A DNA stretch of 64,000 nt from Pseudevernia furfuracea. Lineage: Eukaryota > Ascomycota > Lecanoromycetes > Lecanorales > Parmeliaceae. The notes under the pieces are model-generated. The model ran no database searches. It was not told the DNA's origin and was given only the letters and a program-made list of their open reading frames with translations. The translations under genes and the position numbers were made by a program. Location of the stretch: assembly GCA_022315425.1 (NCBI GenBank), contig JAIUPT010000040.1, positions 620,001 through 684,000 of the forward strand, read 5' to 3'. Positions 45,990 to 58,399 of this stretch are shown here, piece after piece (the stretch's first letter is position 1; every line of letters begins with the position of its first letter).

Positions 45990-47264
45990 GCACCTTAAAA
46001 GCGGAAGCTGGGGATATTCTTATCTTCTTTTACCGCCAAGACTTGCTACGATTGATCCATCCTCTGCACTTTAGTACTCCTTTCCACGACAAGATGCCTC
46101 CATAGAAAGCCGGCTCCCTCTTATATAACTGGCAAAGCTTTATCATCAATCAACCGCTGTGTCTCCGCCGATAATCCTCGCTTTTTAAGTATGCTCGTTT
46201 TTCTGCTCACCGCACCCTCATCGTCGCTTTCAAGCTCAATTCCGGGTCCCTTATGAGCCGCCGCTTCGATCGCGAGCTCCCTTTCATCTCTAGTTTCTGA
46301 CGTGTCTAAACATCAAGTCTCTTAATCTTTATAATTATCGTTATCGTCTCCGCGCTCGATATCTTTAATTATTAGAAATCGTTTTCTTCGATTATAGCTA
46401 TCATGTTATACGTATTACGCATCGGCAAATCGGGAACTCGCGCAAGAATTTCAGAGTTGCATTTTCCGCATTTTTTTGAGGGGGGGTGCTCCGGGGCTGC
46501 CGGGAGCGGCCCTGGAAGCTACCCTAAATATCGGATATGTTCTCTCACCAAAATTTAAAGTTTCGGGTAGTTCGCTTAATATATATAGAGCGCAATAGTC
46601 ACGCTAGAAATTTATAAATAATAAATTACGTCGATTTATGATTTTTTTATACGCGTAAGATACGACGTTATATTAGCGCGATATTATATAGTTATATATT
46701 TATATATAGATATAACATCAAAGAATAAGAAAATTGATTTTTTTAAGAGTTGTTAAATGTGTCAAATGTGTCAAAATCGTCTCGAGCAACTTGAGTTGCG
46801 TAAAGTTAGCTCAGGGGTAGAGATATGAGCCTCGTGACTTTTTTGATTTTTTGCGCAAAATACGTCTCAGACTAACGTTATTTCATCTTTTCGATTTGTC
46901 GATAACGTACGAGCGAAATAGATAAAAGAAAATTCGATAATAAGATATATTTTCGATAATAAGATATATTTTCGAAATATATAATTATGAATTTAAGAAG
47001 AAATAAATTAATTATATAAAAGAGTAAATATTGTTATAAGCGTATTTCGTATTTCTTGATAATATCTATCTATATTAATATTTCTTTGTTAATATACTAT
47101 TTCTTTTAGACTTTGCGTGTCTTAATAGATTTACTTAGTTATATATATATTACTAATCGAAAAGATATGATATATCTTACGAAATATTTCATTTTAACTA
47201 ATTTCATATTATGATATAATATAAAATTAAGAGAGATCAAATACTATATCTTTATAAAGATATT
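45990..47264. other. AT-rich region between the telomere tract and the gypsy element
   Basis: The first 300 bp have a coding-like look: a plus-strand frame from the ATG at 46094 carries WQSFI, YARFSAHRTLIVAFKL and MSRRFDRELPFISSF with internal stops. A small GC-rich island at 46477-46535 (a run of G, then CTCCGGGGCTGCC) interrupts the AT-rich DNA. Past 46,560 the DNA is very AT-rich with no recognisable structure. Confidence 0.4.
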
Positions 47265-47532
47265 ATATAAAACTTATATGATATAAGACGATATATATAG
47301 ATAGACTAGAATTGTATAGCAATGTAAACTTAGCGAAGATATATATATTGCGTATAGTATATCTAATAGTAAGACTAATTCTTAAGAAAGAAAAATAAAA
47401 AACTTCGAGGCATGACTCTCTTAAGCTTCTCACGTCAAGAATTCGCTTGACATGCGTATATCAAGCGATTCGATTACGCTCGACAATTCTCGAACTTATA
47501 CGATAGCTGTTCTCTTGATTTCGCTGCTAACA
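47265..47532 (-). repeat. 3' LTR of the gypsy element
   Basis: It aligns with 54580-54846 over its full length and ends CGCTGCTAACA. The core GATATATATATTGCGTATAG is identical in both. Elsewhere this copy has A or T where the other has G or C (GACTAGAATTG for GGCTAGGGTTG), so it is the more heavily mutated LTR. Its left boundary is approximate. Confidence 0.8.
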
Positions 47533-48726
47533 TGATCTTCTTTCTTTAAGAATTCGTTCTCGAATTCATTGCTCTAAATAGACTTATTAAAACTCTTCAA
47601 ATCTCAGAGAGAACATAAGAAAAAGAGTTCTTTTAGATTAGCTTCGCGCTGACATTGCAAATCTCAATTTGAAATGCGTAGATTGTGATATCTCTACGCC
47701 TTGCGTATGAGAATAAAAATGTTCGTATAATCGTAGACGACGTGAAGTTTGTCGACGTTAATGTCCCTTATTGTTTGAATCGTGAGTCGCGTGATCGCGT
47801 CGTCATCGTTATAAGTGCGCGACGTGAATAATTGCTATGCGCTAGTCGTGAGTTATGTATAAGTTTGTTTTTTTAAACTTTTTGTTTCTCATAAAACACA
47901 CTTCTCTCTATTTTAATTCACAGCTATCAAACGTAGATATCACACTTCTTACGTATACACTAAACATTATTGTATCACCTATTTGATTATGATAGCTTAG
48001 ATCTTTTCGACGATTGATCTCTCGATCTACGTTCTCTTTCGTTCTGCGATAAGTTAAATTAATCGTAATTTCGCGTGCGTTTCTGACACGTTTATAGTTT
48101 TATTCTTATAACATTACTAATCGATTCTTCGTGCGAGTGAAGACGTTGATTGAAAACTTTTATTGTCGTTGTCTTCGAACAGCGAATTAATATGTCTCGA
48201 ATAGCTATAATGTTATCTTCGCGAAGATAAAAGAGATGCTACGAAAGTACGCTCACTGCGTCGACCTGCGAGCCGATTATAAGTTCGTACGTAAACACAT
48301 ACAGTTCATAATTCAAATATAGCTGAAGCGTCTATTAATCTCAATTCAAGATCCTCTCTGCGTGAGAGATTAGATATCTAACGAATAATCTATTACGGCG
48401 TCGCGTATACCGCGAGCGCATCATCCGTCGCGGGTGAATGCATGGGTATTTACAATATGTCAGCAGGCCGTTTTTGGCTGCCTGCGTAAAATCCTTCGAT
48501 ACCGAATTGTCTCGTCACGAGCGAGTTCAGGATCGCCTCGGGAAAAAGAAAAAGTCGAACGCATTGACGGTTCAGCTGGATTAAGCTAAGTCGCTTCGAC
48601 GAATTGATACGGCCCTGAAGGGCATCTACGATGTTCTTCGATTGAGAATATATTTTTCCCACGTTCAACAGGCGTTTCGAGCACGTGACAGCTGCGCTAA
48701 CGGTTCGCTAGATAGGCCTGCCCCTC

Positions 48727-49170
48727 ATGAACCCAAAGACGTCTTCGGGGCTCGACGATTCTCCCTCGCCGACGGAGGACGGCGTCAACGACGGCCTCGA
48801 CAGCAGCAGCAGTAGCAGTAACCGCAGCAATCGCAACCACGGAGTTGATGATGGTGATAACGATGAAGACGAGGTCTTCGCCGACGAGGTTGGCGCCTCC
48901 GAGCCGCCTTCCCTACGTCTCCCGTCGTCTCTCCCTTTAGTTCCGTCGCTGTTAGGGCTAGAGAGTTAAAGAAATTGAATGTGAATGTCATTATTCAGAG
49001 AGTTGATGCGAACGAGGAGAAGAAGAAGAACGAGAATAAGAATAATAACGAGAGCAATTAAGTGAACGAAGACGAGGTGATATAAGAGGCGGAGTAACCT
49101 GGCCTTACGTCGACACCTTTAATGCGTCTGATCTTCGAGTCAGATATAATAGATATACTCTGCGCTGCTT
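48727..49170 (+). pseudogene. GC-richer coding-like island inside the gypsy element
   Basis: Between integrase and the 3' LTR lies a GC-richer block at about 48,400-49,080. On the plus strand, opposite to the element, it encodes MNPKTSSGLDDSPSPTEDG, a Ser/Asn run from CAG-like triplets, then in another frame VRARELKKLNVNVIIQRVDA followed by a Lys/Glu/Asn-rich stretch with RIP-type stops. It may be a fossil of another inserted gene or element. I recognise no family. Confidence 0.3.
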
Positions 49171-49399
49171 GTGAGTTGTGTTTTTTCGATTCTCTTTGAC
49201 CTTTGAGCACCTTTTTTTGTTGCGATGTCTTCGAGCAATTTTAGAATCGTTATCCTTCGGAATATTATCTCTTATTTATCTATCGTGCTCTTCGTCTTCG
49301 CTTCTTTGACTTTTCGAAAGCGTCTCGTAGCTTTTATAAATGTTTTATATCTTTCTCTAATATTCACTAATTATACTTATAAGAGTACTTAGCTCAACG

Positions 49400-52300
49400 A
49401 ATAAGATATTTCATCTCACTCTTACGCTTTCGCTTGTTCAAGATCTTTTCGATCTTTTATTCTTTTTTATTATTTATTAATTCCGCTGCTGTGTATACTG
49501 ATATCGTGTTATTATCTCTACGACGATAGAGTTTTAATAGTAATATATGAAAAACGTTATATATGCGATAGATTGACGAAAGCGTTAATCGATAAGCTTA
49601 CTTGTCTACGATATTTCGAATAATGAATAAATCAATTGTCTTGTTCGAAAGCTTCTTGTTTGATCGTTTTTGTTTGAGATTCTTGATTGATAACATTATC
49701 AAGTCTTCTTTCTAAAAGAATTATGCTTGATGCTTTTTGTTATACGTTTTCGCTTACGATTCGAATACTTTTTATTAACGTTTCGTAAGCTCTTCTCGTA
49801 ACGTATAAATTTCTTTCACACGTTCTTTCGCTGCTGACATCTTCTCTTGAGAAGAATCGTTCTCGATTCTTAATTTAAAGTCGAGATTGTAGTCGTACAT
49901 TGCATAGAATAAACTATAATTCAACGTCTTATATTAACTTTGTTGATAGATATACTCGACTATAAATAAGAGATTCGCTTAGTCGTTTTGTTGTTCGTTA
50001 CAAAAAACTCGAAGATAGTGTTTCAAGATTTGATTTTATCGTTCGATTTGATTATCGATTTGAGAATAAAAGACAGTGCTTAGTCTACGTTTCACCTTCA
50101 TTTGATAACAGACTTGCGATCAAAACGCACTCGTAAACACAGAATCACGATCAGTGACTATATCTTCTGATGAGTCAAATCGAAGAAAGATTTCTTTCAT
50201 GAGCAGCTGTTCGAGATCGAAGATATTGATTTTCTTTGTGATTGATAGATATCTCACCATTTTGATATATCTATCGACGATTATAAGAATCGCATCGTAA
50301 ACGCAGCCTCTGCGTCGACTTGAAGAAAGATTCGTGATGAAATTCATCGTGATTTTCTTTCAAGGACGACTTGATTGAAAAAGCGCACTCAGCTCGTTAT
50401 GTGAACGATGTCGCTTCATCTTCACTCTCTAACAGATATCACATATATTTATATATGATTTCACGTCTGCCTTAATACTATCTCAATAGTATTTTCTAGT
50501 CATTAGTTTTAGTGTCTTGTCGATATCGAAATGTCTCGTCAAGGGATCATTATAATGACGTCTCAATAGCTCTTCGCGAACGAAAGCCTCTTCGAGAACG
50601 TACAACATGTTCTTATATCTTAATAGTTTCTGACTATTTCATATTCAAGCTTCGACGTCACCCTTTCGCTTGTTCTACGCTTCGCCTTCCCTTCGCTATT
50701 AAATATAAGAGTCTTTCAGCTAAAGTGCTTTGATAAGCTCGAAGATGAACTTGTTACTGAGATCATATGTCGTTTCGCTTATTGTCGCAATGTGAGCTAC
50801 TGAGCGTGAGACGAGCTATTTATAATCAATAGTCTCAGTAATAGAATTAAGCTGCGCGATAGCTACGTTGCGTGTATTTTAAATAAGCATCTCGCTTGAA
50901 CTCTCTACTCTCGCAGTTGAAGATTCTCTAAGTCTCGAAGAATATATAACATCAAGATGAGTCTCTTGAATTGTAGCTGTTATCAAATTTATAAGTGTTA
51001 TCTTCTAAGCAGTCACTTCTTCTTTATTATCAGTTATTAGATTATACTATGCATTCACGTCTAGACTATATATCGCAAAGGGGGGCCCAACGTTTGAGCT
51101 GCGCTTCGTATACTTATAACTCTTATCTTATTTATACGCTGTTCGAATAATAGCAAATATGAAACTTATTAGATCTTTTATCGCTGTCAATTTCTGTTAT
51201 AACGTTGACAACAGTCGATTTAGCGACTCGTTTTCACTCTTATAATCAGATCGTCTTGACGACGCATCGACTGAGTTTGTTTTTCCTGACCTGTGTGTAA
51301 TGAAAAAATCAAACATTAATAACTTCATTGCTCATCTGACTTGTCGCTTATTCAAACTCGTTATTCTCATAAAGTACTTTAGATTGTTATGATTCGTAAG
51401 TACTTTTATAGAATGAAAACTCTCTTTCAAATAATGACGTCACTATTTGAAGATCGTTACGATAACGAGTAGCTTTTAATTATGAATCTCATAATTTCGC
51501 TCTGCAGAAATCATTTTTCGAGAATAAAATGCAACTAAGTGTTATTGCTTATTGTTATTTTGTAACTGAGTCAAAATGTCTATTAAGTCGAAATCTAAAG
51601 TATTCGTTTTCACTCTAATGAGAAGTTCTGAATCAAAGTGACATAGAAGGGGCGCTTTCGTAAAGACTTCGCGAAGCCGTCGAAATGTCTTCTTCGCCTC
51701 AATAGGTCAATCAAAAGATTCTATCTTGATTCCCTTGATACTTCTCTTAAGCAAGTTTGTGAGTGATTCGACAATTTGAGAGTAGTAATAAATGAATCTT
51801 CGATAGAAATTCACAAAGCTTAAAAAGATCTGCATCTTATAAAAGAACTTAGATCTCGATTACTTCTGAATTGCTTTCACTCTGCGTTTGTTCATTGCGA
51901 CGTTATCGATAAATATTATAAAGTCTAGAAATTCGACTTCTGTGATAAAGAACTCACATTTCTTCAAACTTATATATAGACTGAAACGTCTTAGTCTCTT
52001 AAGCACTTACTTGATATGATCTAAATGTTCTTCTTGCGAACTCGAATAAATTAAAATATCGTCAAGATAAACAACGCAAAAATTGTTAATTAGATTCGTT
52101 AACGACTTGTTAATGTAAGTCTAAAAGGTCGCGAGAGCGTTGATTAGATCAAATAATATTATCAAGTACTCAAAGTGATCATAACGCGTACGAAACGCAG
52201 TCTTTCACTCATCGCCCTTACGAATTCGAATACGATGATACGCATTCTTGAGATTCAATTTTGTGAATCTCTTGACTTCATTTAGACGATTTAGAGTCTC

Positions 52301-53270
52301 ACTAATCAAAGACAAAGAGTGACGATTTTTTATCGTAACTTTGTTCAATCCTCGATAGTCGACACATAGTCGCAAGTCGTTATTCTTTTTTGATACGAAA
52401 AGAATAAGAGATTCTGCTGAGCTCGTTAAATGCTGAATTCAGTCTTTCGCTAAGATATCGTCTAGATATGTTCTTAGTGTCGCTAACTCGATATTAAATA
52501 GATTATATAGTAAATCAAATAATGATTTCGCTATAGTCTCAATAACATAATCACGTTCTTCGTGCGACGAAAGTCGATCGACTTCTTCGATTGAAAATAC
52601 GTCTTCGTATTCGCGCAACTTCTCTAACAATTTTGAGATAGCGTCTGCGATCTGCGATTGTGATATATTCGTTAAGACTTCGTCAATGTGATGTTTCCTT
52701 ACTAACGCATCAAAAATATCTGTGATTATTAAAGTATACACTGACTTTTCTCTCTTCAATGCGTTAGCAAAATCTTAAGATAAGAGTATCTTATACGTAT
52801 ACGCATCGATATCAAAGCGTCAGATTCTCTTAACAATGTTAATCACGATATCTTCATCTGTTAATGCTGACAGTCTTAATATAAAGAATAAATTGTCTTC
52901 TTTTGCGATGACATAAAAGATATACGAACATCGCTTTATATGACTTCAACTATCTTATAACTTATAGTATATAAGATAGACGACATAGCAAAAGATCGTG
53001 TTGTTATTTATTTATTTAACACTTGACAAAGGCGCTTCGACTGATTCGAGATTATGTTCGAGGGCAAAGCGCTGATCAATCACATTAACTTCGATCCCGT
53101 TGTCAAATTGTGTCGAAGTCGACATTAGAATTGCTTCTCGATCTTCTATAATTACTTTCTCTAAGAAAATTATACTAAGTATCGAGATAACTTCTTATTT
53201 TGCCCTCGTCGTTAAGAAGTCTTCGACGAGAATCTTTCTTTTCTCGACGAAGATAACTCGATAGTATAAG
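49400..53270 (-). pseudogene. Gypsy pol relic: protease, reverse transcriptase, RNase H, integrase
   Basis: Right to left: the protease region (about 53,000-53,270), a linker frame 52439-52759 ending TYLDDILAKD, reverse transcriptase (about 52,440-51,800; LRLCVDYRGLNKV and YLDDILIYSS, catalytic aspartates intact), RNase H (about 51,700-51,200), then integrase. The integrase catalytic core at 50120-50347 reads RGCVYDAILIIVDRYIKMVR and SEDIVTDRDSVFTSAF, followed by VKRRLSTVFYSQIDNQIERQ. The tail near 49,560 keeps VDKQAYRLTLSSIYNVFH. Many stops interrupt it. The families of these domains are certain; exact borders are not. Confidence 0.8.
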
Positions 53271-53299
53271 CATTAATGTTTTTAACGTTATCGATAGAC

Positions 53300-54534
53300 A
53301 CACGATTGACGTCGTCTGTCTTAGGTTGTCGATATTCGTTTGCGTAATGTCTCTTCTTATGACAGTTATAGTATTCGACTATCTTTAGATATTTCTTGCT
53401 TTTCGACGTTTTGTCTCGAGGTTTATCTTCGTTTAAGCGACGCGAAGTATTCGCTTTCTTATTCTTGCGAGATTGCGTCGCTCGTTTATTGTTATTGAGT
53501 TTATTCTCTTTCTTATTTTCTTTGTTTCGTCTTTGATTCGTATTCGAGTCGATATCGTTTATGTCTCGTCTATTATGTGATAAGCGTGCGTTGACTCTCT
53601 TATTCGTATTCTTTAGACGAATAGTCTGAGCGATAAGATCTTCTCGCGTCGAGACTATTTGTCTCGTACGAGTGATATCGTCTTAAAGTTTCGAAAGAAG
53701 TCTCGTTATCAATGTCGTAACTCGTTGAATTTCGTTCGACGACGACAACTGTGTCTCAAGGCTGAAAAGGTAGATCTCAAATTGAGTTACTAATTGAGAT
53801 GGTCTTTGTCGCGCATTCGTATAGGTCATATTTACCTTCAGCTGTCGATTGATTAAATTCTATATTTTGTTAAGTAGAAAAGAGACGAAGTGATCTCAGC
53901 TTTCTACCTTGATCGAGTTCTTTTCTCGTTCGTTATGTCACTGTTTCTTGGAGTCTCTCGCTAGAAATTGTATATATCAAACAATTTTATCGTGATCGTT
54001 CAAGAAATACGCTAGAATATTCATAAATACAACTTCGACGTTTCGTATTCAGTCACGATGCTCTCGTCTCGATTTGTTATGATAATCGTTAAGATTCTTT
54101 GATTTAACACTTCGTCGTTTTGTGACATGTGTTAATTCAATATCTAAATGACGTTTTGACCCTGCTCGGGCATTAGAAGAGTCACGACGAGTATTCGACG
54201 TGTTCGATTCGGCATCGTCTTGATCTCGTTCATCTGACGATTTCCCTCGTTGAAGGGCATTGATCTCTTCGTTGATGTTATTCAGTTGTCGTCTTTTTAG
54301 TAGCTAGTCTCGACGTTGAGTTGCCTGAGTCAATCGCTCGTTCAAAGTTAGATCGACAACATCGTCTCTCGAAGCAGATGTCGATTGTCTTTGACTCTCG
54401 AATTCCACGTTAGAGACATGATCTGATTCGTTTAGATTCACTGTCTGTGACTGTTCTTCAGACATGATGTGCGAGTTGAATGAATCTGCTTCGTTTCTGA
54501 TACGTTGCGATTGCGAGCGAGTGATTGTTATCAT
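53300..54534 (-). pseudogene. Gypsy gag relic with zinc knuckle
   Basis: The ATG at 54534 begins MITITRSQSQRIRNEADSFN, a charged Ser/Gln-rich Gag N-terminus, open to 54304. The end of the relic shows a CCHC-like knuckle read as YYNCHKKRHYANEYRQPK near 53,310-53,370, in which one Cys reads Tyr, as a G-to-A change would give. It lies directly inside the right LTR, as expected for a 5' gag gene. Confidence 0.65.
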
Positions 54535-54579
54535 ATTAAGTTCGAATCGCTACCCCTCGATGGGAAGAAGAATTAGAAT

Positions 54580-54846
54580 TGTTAGACTGGCTTATATAAT
54601 ATAGATATATATAGACAGGCTAGGGTTGTGTAGCAATGTGAACTTAGCGAAGATATATATATTGCGTATAGTATATCTAATAGTAAGACTAATTCTTAAG
54701 GAAGAGAAATGAGAAACTTCGAGACATGGCCCTCTTAAGCTTCTCACGCCAAGAATCCGCTTGGCATGCGTATGCCAAGCGATTCGGTTACGCTCGACAA
54801 CCCCCGGGCTCATGCGACAGCTGTCCTCTTGGTCCCGCTGCTAACA
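54580..54846 (-). repeat. 5' LTR of the gypsy element
   Basis: It starts TGTTAGACTGG and ends GCTGCTAACA, with inverted ends TGTTAG/CTAACA. It is the less decayed of the two LTRs and keeps GC-rich pieces such as GACAACCCCCGGGCTCATG. Bases 54539-54560, just inside the element, resemble a tRNA 3' half. Confidence 0.85.
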
Positions 54847-54931
54847 GATATGATATAAAACATATATGAGATATCTTATAAGACGATATAAATCTAGAAT
54901 ATCTTATAAAATATTATAGATGAGATATTTT
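54847..54931. other. AT-rich spacer between gypsy copies
   Basis: About 85 bp of AT-rich sequence with repeated ATCTTATAA words separates the 5' LTR from the start of the second gypsy copy. No target-site duplication is obvious. Confidence 0.4.
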
Positions 54932-57851
54932 TGATTTTCTTTCACGACTTACTTGATTGAGAAAGCGCACTCAATTCGCCGTGTGAGCGATGTCGCTTCA
55001 CCTTCACCCTTTGACAGATATCACATATATTCACATATGATTTCACGTCTGCCTTAATACTATCTCAATAGTATTTTCTAGTCATCAGTTTTAGTGTCTT
55101 ATCGACATCGAAATGTCTCGTTAAGAGATCATTATGATAACGTCTCAATAGCTCTTCGCGAACGAAAGCCTCTTCGAGAACGTATAACATGTTCTTATAT
55201 CTTAACAGTCTCTGACTATTTTATGTTCAAGCTTCGACGTTACTCTTTCGCTTGTTCTGCGCTTCGTCTTCTCTTCGCTATTAAATATAAGAGTCTTTTA
55301 GCTGAAGTGCTTTAATAAGCTCGAAGATGAACTTGCTACTGAGATCATATATCGTTTCGCTTATTGTCGCAATGTGAGCTACTAAGCGTGAGACGAGCTA
55401 TTTATAATCAATAGTCTCAGCAATAGAATTAAGCTGCGCGATAGCTACGTTGCGTGTACTCTAAATAAGTATCTCGCTTGAACTCTCTACTCTCGCAGTT
55501 AAAGATTCTTTAAGTCTCGAAGAATATATAATATTAAGATAAGTCTCTTAAATTGCAGCTGTTATCAAATTTATAAGTATTATCTTCTGAGCAGTCACTT
55601 CTTCTTTATTGTTAGTTATTAGATTATACTATACATTCACGTCTAGACTATGTATCGCAAAGAGGGGTTCAACGTTTGAGCTGCGCTTCGTATACTCATA
55701 ACTCTTATCTTGCTTATACGCTATTCGAATAACAGCAAATATAAAACTTATTAGATCTTCTATCGCTATCAATTTCTATTATAACGTTAACAACAGTCGA
55801 TTTAGCGACTCGTTTTCACCCTTATAATCAGATCGCCTTGACGACGCATCGACTGAATTTGTCTTTTCTGACCTGTGTGTAATAAAAAAATCAAACATTG
55901 ATAACTTCATTGCTCACCTAACTTGTCGTTTATTCAAACTCGTTATTCTTATGAAGTACTTTAGATTGTTATAATTCGTAAGTACTTTCACAGAATGAAA
56001 ACTCTCTTTCAAATAATGACGTTACTATTTAAAGATCGTTACGATAACGAGTAGCTTTTAATTATGAGTCTCATAATTTCGCTCTATAGAAATTATTTTT
56101 CGAGAATAAAATGTAACTAAGTGTCATTGCTTATTGTCATTTTATAACTAAGTCAAAATGTCTATTAAGTCGAAATCTAAAGCATTCGTTTTCACTCTAA
56201 TAAGAAGTTCTGAATCAAAGTAACATAGAAGAGACGCTTTCGTAAAGACTTCGCGAAGTCGTCGAAATGTCTTCTTCGCCTTAACAGGTCAATCAAAAGA
56301 TTCTATCTTGATTCTCTTGATACTTCTCTTAAGCAAGTTTGTGAGTGATTCGATAATTTGAGAGTAATAATGAATGAATCTTCGATAGAAATTCACAAAG
56401 CTTAAAAAGATCTATATCTCATAAAAGGACTTAGATCTCGATTACTTCTGAATTGCTTTCACTCTGCGTTTGTTCATTGCGACGTTATCGATAAACATTA
56501 TAAAGTCTAGAAATTCGACTTCTGTGATGAAGAACTCACATTTCTTCAAACTTATATATAGACTAAAACGTCTTAGTCTCTTAAGCACTTGCTTGACATA
56601 ATCTAAATGTTCTTCTTGCGAACTCGAATAAATTAAAATGTCGTCAAGATAAACAACGCAAAAATTGTCAATTAGGCTCGTTAACGACTTGTTGATGTAA
56701 GTCTGAAAGGTCGCAGGGGCGTTGATTAGGTCAAATAACATTATCAAGTACTCAAAGTGATCATAACGCGTACGAAACGCAGTCTTTCACTCATCGCCCT
56801 TACGAATTCGAATACGATGATACGTATTCTTGAGATTCAATTTTGTGAATCTCTTGACTTCATTTAGACGATTTAGAGTCTCACTAATCAAAGACAAAGA
56901 GTGACGATTTTTTATCGTGACTTTGTTCAACCCTCGATAGTCGACATATAGTCGCAAGTCGTTATTCTTTTTTGATACGAAAAGAATAAGAGACTCTACT
57001 GAGCTCGTTAAATGCTGAATTCAGTCTTTCGCTAAGATATCGTCTAAATATGTTCTTAGTGTCGCTAACTCGATGTTAAATAGATTATATAGTAAATCAA
57101 ATAATGATTTCGCTATAGTCTCAATGACATAATCACGTTCTTCGTGCGACGAAAGTCGATCGACTTCTTCGATTGAAAATACGTCTTCGTATTCGCGCAA
57201 CTTCTCTAACAATTTTGAGACAGCGTCTGCGATCTGCGATTGTAATATATTCGTTAAGACTTTATTAATGTAATGTTTCCTTGCTGACGCATCAAAAATA
57301 TCTATAATCATTAAAGTATACACTAACTTTTCTTTCTTCAATACGTTAGCAAAATCTTAAGATGAGAGTATCTTATACGTATACGCATCGACATCAAAGC
57401 GTTAGATTCTCTTAACAATATCAATCACGATATCTTTATCTATTAATGCTGACAGTCTTAATATAAAGAATAAATTATCTTCTTTTGCGATAACATAAAA
57501 GATATACGAACATCGCTTTATATGACTTTAACTATCTTATAACTCATAGTATACAAGATAGACGACATAGCAAAAGATCGTATTGTTATTTATTTATTTG
57601 ACACTTGACAAAGACGCTTCGACTGATTCGAGATTATGTTCGAGAGCAAAGCGCTGATCAATCACATTAACTTCGACCTCGTTATCAAATTGTGTCGAAG
57701 TCGATATTAGAGTTGCTTCTCGATCTTCTGCAATCACTTTCTCTGGGAAAATTATACTGGGTATCAAAATGACTTCTTGTTTTGCTCTCGCCGTTAAGAA
57801 GTCTTCGACGAGAGTCTTTCTTTTCTCGACGAAGATGACTCGATAATATAA
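54932..57851 (-). mobile_element. Second, truncated copy of the same gypsy element
   Basis: This block aligns collinearly with about 50,343-53,265 of the first element: the same frames appear at 55094-55315 (matching 50512-50733) and 57021-57341 (matching 52439-52759). Reverse transcriptase at 56442-56747 keeps YLDDILIYSS, TFQTYINKSLTSLIDNF and SLYISLKKCEFF. The left end stops in the middle of integrase, the right end is cut by the copia LTR at 57852. Differences from copy 1 are mostly C/T and G/A in both directions, showing independent RIP decay. Confidence 0.85.
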
Positions 57852-57973
57852 TGTCAAGAATAGGTGGTAGGACACTTAGTTGTTAACTATAGAATGCTAC
57901 GAGAGTAAAGAGCGACTATGAGGATGCGCCTTAGCGCATCACGTGACCATGTCACGTGACCCGAATTTTGACA
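57852..57973 (-). repeat. Copia 3' LTR, 122 bp
   Basis: The LTR has matching inverted ends TGTCAA and TTGACA and an internal palindrome CACGTGAC/GTCACGTG near 57,940-57,960. It sits next to a polypurine tract on one side and gypsy sequence on the other. Confidence 0.75.
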
Positions 57974-57982
57974 CTCCCCTTC
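57974..57982 (-). other. Copia polypurine tract
   Basis: On the minus strand GAAGGGGAG lies immediately before the LTR start TGTCAAAA, the position where plus-strand DNA synthesis is primed. It has stayed intact despite the heavy decay around it. Confidence 0.65.
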
Positions 57983-58080
57983 GCTCGCATACTCAAAAAT
58001 GCGAAAACACGATTTTCGCACTTCGCGACGCAAAAAACCCCAATCGGGTTAGCGCGAAGTCCGATTCACAAAAGTGAAGA

Positions 58081-58146
58081 AATCAAGTTCTGAAAACGAC
58101 TATGTCAAATTCGAATCAAGTTCTAAAAACGACTATATCAAATTCG
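58081..58146. repeat. 33-bp tandem duplication in the copia 3' region
   Basis: Two adjacent 33-bp units begin AATCAAGTTCT; they differ at two positions, both G/A (TGAAAAC/TAAAAAC and TATGTC/TATATC), as RIP would produce. Confidence 0.85.
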
Positions 58147-58399
58147 AAGATATGTAAAAATCCGTTCTGATTCTTTATACAAAACTTCCATTTTTCGAAA
58201 AAAGACGATTTTTTGAAAGTTTTCTTTGAAATAGATCTGATACACACTCAATTTCTATCAAAACGAGGTCGATAAATACATAAGGGGATGAAACAAGAAG
58301 CAGTGAAAGAAAACAAAAGATCTGACGTTTACAGACAAGGTGAATAGCGTCACTTTTCTAAAACTAACGACTTCAGATTAGAAGCAAGAGCGCTGAGGA

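Larger units (their letters stand above)
47265..54846 (-). mobile_element. Ty3/gypsy LTR retrotransposon, RIP-inactivated, both LTRs present
   Basis: A minus-strand element of about 7.6 kb. Two LTRs of about 267 bp flank it. Inside, reading from right to left, are gag with a zinc knuckle, protease/linker, reverse transcriptase with YLDDILIYS, and integrase. All reading frames are broken. Stops fall where RIP would put them: a conserved Gly-Trp before IQH reads GAC TGA near 52,440. The left LTR differs from the right one by transitions only in the parts I compared. The left border is approximate because the flank is AT-rich. It cannot move by itself. Confidence 0.85.
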
